Positions 60,645 through 64,000 of a DNA stretch of 64,000 nucleotides are shown here, piece by piece. The DNA is from Erwinia amylovora (lineage in GTDB: Bacteria; Pseudomonadota; Gammaproteobacteria; Enterobacterales; Enterobacteriaceae), in NCBI RefSeq assembly GCF_017161565.1, contig NZ_CP066796.1:1984001-2048000 (forward strand). Reading direction: 5' to 3'. A program made the translations under genes and the position numbers. Every line of letters begins with the position of its first letter. The stretch's first letter is position 1. Below the pieces are notes generated by a model. The model made no database searches. It was given only the letters and a program-made list of their open reading frames with translations, and was not told the origin of the DNA.

Positions 60645-61433
60645 TCAGAATGTGTAGCTCATCCCGGTAAATAACACCATTTGTGCATTTTCATCCACCA
60701 TCGGGCTGTCTTTAATTTCACTGCCAGGACGTAAATAGCGACCGGACAACATGGCATTCCAGTTTTCACTTATTTTCCATCCCGCGCTCAGTTCCAGATA
60801 AGGACTCCAGCTGCTATCGGGATCGTCAGCCTCAAGGCCACTTCGTTGAGATTCATCCGAGGTGATACCGTAATAATAGCGGTTTTGAGGAGCACTGTTC
60901 CACAGCGCTCCGATGCCCGGCGTCAGGCTGAACTGACCGGATTCAAAGCGATAAAGATATGCCAGATCCCAAATCATACCGTTGCTGTTATTCAGCATGT
61001 CGCCTGCCAGCGTGGTTCGAACGATGCCCCAGTCTGCGCTATGACGATATGCCAACCCGCCCATCAGCGTCATTCGGCGCTTGTTTAGCAATTTCATATC
61101 GGCGTCATCGGCACTATCAGGATCGTAATTTTGCGGTGAACCGATTAAGGTTATTGACAGCTGATCCTGCTGGTCTTTCCACAAATAGTACCCCGCCTGC
61201 AAGCTATGAATGTAGAAGCTGTCCCCTTCATAGTTGATTACAGGCAATGGAAAGTAGCGATCCTGGCCACTTTTATACGGGCTTTGAATGTAAAGCAGAC
61301 CGGCTCCCAACGTTAAGGGATTGGCCTGTGCCACCGGAGCAACAAAGCAGCCGGATAAAAAAGCACAAAGAGTAGTAAATTTGAAATGGTTCACAACTTG
61401 TTTAATCCATAGATATAACAATCGAACTGACAT
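60645..61433 (-). CDS. mipA: MltA-interacting protein MipA (outer-membrane scaffolding)
   Basis: About 262 aa from ATG 61433; a GTG at 61394 would give a signal peptide nearer to E. coli (NHFKFTTLCAFLSGC...VAQA-NPLTL). Family motifs PVINYEGDSFYIHSLQAGYYLW, RTTLAGDMLNNSNGMIWDLAYLYRF and SWSPYLELSAGW are clear, and the C-terminus MSYTF is typical of an outer-membrane barrel. MipA joins MltA and PBP1B in murein synthesis. The start is uncertain because no strong Shine-Dalgarno is visible. Confidence 0.9.
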   Translation of the reverse strand: MSVRLLYLWIKQVVNHFKFTTLCAFLSGCFVAPVAQANPLTLGAGLLYIQSPYKSGQDRYFPLPVINYEGDSFYIHSLQAGYYLWKDQQDQLSITLIGSPQNYDPDSADDADMKLLNKRRMTLMGGLAYRHSADWGIVRTTLAGDMLNNSNGMIWDLAYLYRFESGQFSLTPGIGALWNSAPQNRYYYGITSDESQRSGLEADDPDSSWSPYLELSAGWKISENWNAMLSGRYLRPGSEIKDSPMVDENAQMVLFTGMSYTF

Positions 61434-61721
61434 TCTAAACAAGATCTGTACCCTGAGTCAGAAAATCACACAACCTGCAACACTCTGAATTAAGTTTTGG
61501 CAATGCGGGCCATCGTACAGCTCAGAAGGTTTGAAAATCCTGTCAGGGCGCAGCAGTCAAGGCTGACGCGGAGCATCGATGTAACTTTGTGCTTGAATTT
61601 CATTGAAAATTAACGCTAATTCAGGAAATTTTTTGAATGCGATCTACGCTTAATAATGAAGCGCCTGGCTCTGGCAGCAGGCGACCATCATTTTCAAAGC
61701 AGGCCTGTAAATCATGACAGA

Positions 61722-61738
61722 TTGGCATAAGGGTTGCT
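61722..61738 (+). promoter_or_regulatory. Sigma-54 promoter of yeaG
   Basis: TTGGCATAAGGGTTGCT has the -24 GG and -12 GC exactly ten bases apart and matches the consensus YTGGCACG-N4-TTGCW at 15 of 17 positions. Transcription would begin near 61749, giving a leader of about 195 nt. yeaGH is nitrogen-regulated by NtrC and sigma-54 in E. coli. Confidence 0.85.
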
Positions 61739-61795
61739 GTACTCAACCATGAATTCTTCAGGAGTGGTTATTTCTTCAGCTCCTGGTACCTGTGC

Positions 61796-61920
61796 TATAC
61801 CCGAATAATTCGGGTTGCAGGAGAGCAGCTTACCCGCGAGGCGCGAGCACTTATCAAGTCAAGTGATTCGGCTAAGCAAGCGAAGCAAATCCATCTGCAG
61901 CGCGGAGTATTTCCGGTACA
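61796..61920. repeat. ERIC (enterobacterial repetitive intergenic consensus) element
   Basis: A 125-bp element with imperfect terminal inverted repeats: TATACCCGAATAATTCGGG at the left and, reversed, TGTACCGGAAATACTCCGC at the right, each followed by TGCAG. The interior (GAGCACTTATCAAGTCAAGT) resembles the ERIC core from memory. It lies in the yeaG 5' leader, 23 bp before the ATG. Confidence 0.75.
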
Positions 61921-61943
61921 TAAACAAAAGGACGGGCAACGCC

Positions 61944-63878
61944 ATGAATATATTCGATCACTATCGTCAGCGTTATGAAGCTGCCAAGGACGAAGAGTTC
62001 ACACTGCAGGAATTCCTGACTATTTGCCGTCAGGATCGCAGTGCATACGCCAATGCGGCGGAACGACTATTAATGGCCATCGGTGAACCCGTGATGGTCG
62101 ACACCGCTCTTGAGCCTCGCCTATCACGGCTATTCTCCAACCGCGTTGTCGCGCGTTACCCGGCGTTCGAAGAGTTTTATGGTATGGAAGAAGCGATTGA
62201 GCAGATCGTCTCCTATCTGAAGCACGCTGCGCAAGGTTTGGAAGAAAAGAAACAGATCCTCTATCTGCTTGGGCCAGTGGGCGGGGGTAAATCCTCTCTG
62301 GCTGAACGGCTAAAATCGCTGATGCAGCGCGTACCGATTTATGTGCTCACCGCAGACGGCGAACGCAGCCCGGTCAACGACCACCCGCTGTGCCTGTTCA
62401 ATCCACAAGAAGATGCCAACATTCTTGACAAAGAATATGGCGTACCGCGCCGCTATCTGGGCACTATCATGTCGCCCTGGGCCGCCAAGCGTATGCACGA
62501 TTTCGGCGGTGACATCACCCGTTTCAAAGTCGTGAAAGTCTGGCCGTCGATACTGGAGCAGGTGGCTATCGCTAAAACCGAGCCGGGCGATGAAAACAAC
62601 CAGGATATTTCAGCGCTGGTAGGAAAAGTTGATATCCGCAAGCTTGAAAATCATGCGCAGAACGATCCTGACGCTTATGGTTATTCCGGCGCTCTTTGCC
62701 GGGCGAACCAGGGGATTATGGAGTTTGTAGAGATGTTTAAAGCGCCAATCAAGGTGCTTCATCCCTTGCTTACCGCTACTCAGGAAGGGAACTACAACGG
62801 CACGGAGGGCATTTCCGCCCTGCCTTTTAACGGCATTATTCTGGCGCACTCGAATGAATCAGAGTGGGTTACCTTCCGTAATAACAAAAACAATGAAGCC
62901 TTCCTCGATCGCGTTTACATCGTTAAGGTGCCTTACTGCCTGCGCGTTTCAGAGGAGATGAAAATCTACGAAAAGTTGTTGGTTAACAGCGAATTGGCTC
63001 ATGCACCCTGTGCACCGGGAACGCTGGAAACGCTGGCGCGCTTCTCCATCCTGTCACGTTTGAAAGAGCCAGAGAACTCCAGCACCTATTCAAAAATGCG
63101 CGTCTACGACGGTGAAAGCCTCAAGGATACCGATCCTAAGTCGAAATCCTATCAGGAATATCGTGATTATGCCGGCGTCGATGAGGGGATGAATGGGCTG
63201 TCTACGCGCTTTGCCTTCAAAATCCTTTCGCGCGTCTTTAATTTCGACCATGCTGAAGTGGCAGCGAACCCGGTCCATCTGTTCTATGTGCTTGAACAGC
63301 AGATAGATCGCGAGCAATTCCCACAGGAACTGGCCGAAAAATATCTTGAATTTCTTAAGGGTTACCTGATCCCGAAATATGCCGAATTTATTGGTAAAGA
63401 GATTCAAACCGCCTACCTCGAATCCTATTCAGAATATGGTCAGAACATATTCGACCGTTATGTTTCCTATGCTGACTTCTGGATTCAGGATCAGGAATAT
63501 CGCGACCCGGATACCGGCCAACTGTTCGACCGCGAAGCGCTGAATGCGGAGCTTGAGAAGATTGAAAAACCGGCCGGCATCAGTAATCCAAAAGACTTCC
63601 GTAACGAAATCGTCAATTTTGTGTTGCGCGCCCGCGCTCATAATAGTGGCCGGAATCCTAACTGGACCAGCTACGAGAAGCTGCGCACGGTGATTGAGAA
63701 AAAAATGTTTTCCAATACTGAAGAGCTACTGCCCGTCATTTCGTTCAACGCGAAAACGTCCACCGACGAGCAGAAAAAACACGACGATTTTGTCGATCGC
63801 ATGATGGAGAAAGGCTACACCCGTAAACAGGTTCGCCTGCTGTGCGAATGGTATTTACGCGTAAGAAAATCGTCCTGA
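61944..63878 (+). CDS. yeaG: PrkA-family serine protein kinase YeaG
   Basis: 644 aa, equal to E. coli YeaG. The N-terminal AAA-like domain has the P-loop LLGPVGGGKSSL (about residue 108) and an arginine-finger region; the C-terminal half is the PrkA kinase-like domain. YeaG and YeaH respond to nitrogen starvation and stress. I use ATG 61944 (MNIFDHYRQRYEAAKD); the in-frame start at 61815 lies in the ERIC element. GGAC-rich sequence precedes the ATG. Confidence 0.97.
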   Translation: MNIFDHYRQRYEAAKDEEFTLQEFLTICRQDRSAYANAAERLLMAIGEPVMVDTALEPRLSRLFSNRVVARYPAFEEFYGMEEAIEQIVSYLKHAAQGLEEKKQILYLLGPVGGGKSSLAERLKSLMQRVPIYVLTADGERSPVNDHPLCLFNPQEDANILDKEYGVPRRYLGTIMSPWAAKRMHDFGGDITRFKVVKVWPSILEQVAIAKTEPGDENNQDISALVGKVDIRKLENHAQNDPDAYGYSGALCRANQGIMEFVEMFKAPIKVLHPLLTATQEGNYNGTEGISALPFNGIILAHSNESEWVTFRNNKNNEAFLDRVYIVKVPYCLRVSEEMKIYEKLLVNSELAHAPCAPGTLETLARFSILSRLKEPENSSTYSKMRVYDGESLKDTDPKSKSYQEYRDYAGVDEGMNGLSTRFAFKILSRVFNFDHAEVAANPVHLFYVLEQQIDREQFPQELAEKYLEFLKGYLIPKYAEFIGKEIQTAYLESYSEYGQNIFDRYVSYADFWIQDQEYRDPDTGQLFDREALNAELEKIEKPAGISNPKDFRNEIVNFVLRARAHNSGRNPNWTSYEKLRTVIEKKMFSNTEELLPVISFNAKTSTDEQKKHDDFVDRMMEKGYTRKQVRLLCEWYLRVRKSS

Positions 63879-63950
63879 TCCGGCAGTCGCATCCGTTCGG
63901 GCAAGGGCCGTGCGCCCTTTCCCGGTTGGCAACCATGTTTAGGGGGAGCT

Positions 63951-64000
63951 ATGGCCTATTTTATCGATCGGCGTCTTAACGGTAAAAATAAAAGCGCGGT
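63951..64000 (+). CDS. yeaH: UPF0229 protein YeaH, 5' end only
   Basis: 16 codons (MAYFIDRRLNGKNKSA) match the YeaH N-terminus. AGGGGGAG precedes the ATG by 2 bp. The gene continues past the window; YeaH contains a vWA domain and is partnered with YeaG. Confidence 0.9.
   Translation, partial: MAYFIDRRLNGKNKSA

Overview
The window is a chromosomal segment of an Erwiniaceae-type enterobacterium, most likely an Erwinia species; this assignment is my inference. The order trp operon - ompW - yciCBA - tonB - yciI - cls - yciU - opp - ychE - adhE - tdk - hns - galU - rssB - ychJ - purU - tyrT follows the E. coli 28-minute block, here joined to the 39-40-minute block (xthA - ynjH - topB - ydjA - sppA - ansA - pncA - yeaC - msrB - gapA - yeaD - yeaE - mipA - yeaG - yeaH). 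Protein identities, native CCA in the tRNA, an FNR box, an ERIC element and a perfectly spaced sigma-54 promoter all fit a gamma-proteobacterial enteric.

Layout. 1-7.5 kb: partial rnm, then the attenuated trp operon with separate trpG and trpD. 7.6-14.3 kb: a BON lipoprotein, ompW, yciC-yciB-yciA, tonB, yciI, a broken yciY, cls, yciU. 14.4-21.8 kb: opp oligopeptide transporter with two tandem oppA genes. 22.4-26.1 kb: ychE and an adhE interrupted by an in-frame TGA. 26.3-39.4 kb: an accessory island for gallate catabolism (MFS importer, ring-cleavage dioxygenase, LigI-like lactonase, type II dehydroquinase, a LysR regulator with two HTH domains, galB-galC-galD, an NAD-dependent oxidoreductase) followed by a haem-binding HbpS-like protein and a three-subunit periplasmic flavin dehydrogenase with a tri-haem cytochrome c. 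39.7-47.7 kb: tdk, hns, UDP-sugar genes (galU, ugd, epimerase), rssB, ychJ, purU. 47.7-48.8 kb: tyrT tRNA with five full and one partial 167-168 bp rtT-type repeats. 48.9-64 kb: xthA to the start of yeaH.

How genes work together. The gal island encodes a full predicted route: gallate import, ring opening to 4-oxalomesaconate, tautomerisation, hydration and aldol cleavage to pyruvate and oxaloacetate, with the lactonase able to return the spontaneous pyrone by-product. The dehydroquinase and periplasmic dehydrogenase suggest that it may feed on alicyclic or sugar-acid precursors as well. A near-identical 20-bp sequence lies in both gal promoter regions and is the best candidate for the regulator's operator. 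galU, ugd and the epimerase supply UDP-glucose, UDP-glucuronate and UDP-galacturonate for surface polysaccharide.

Most interesting points: the gal island with its dehydrogenase, its shared promoter motif and double-HTH regulator; the rtT repeat array; two genes (adhE, yciY) each interrupted by one in-frame TGA; absence of selD, rssA and kch from their usual places; a 42-bp perfect palindrome over the yeaC stop codon; and an ERIC element sitting in the sigma-54 leader of yeaG.
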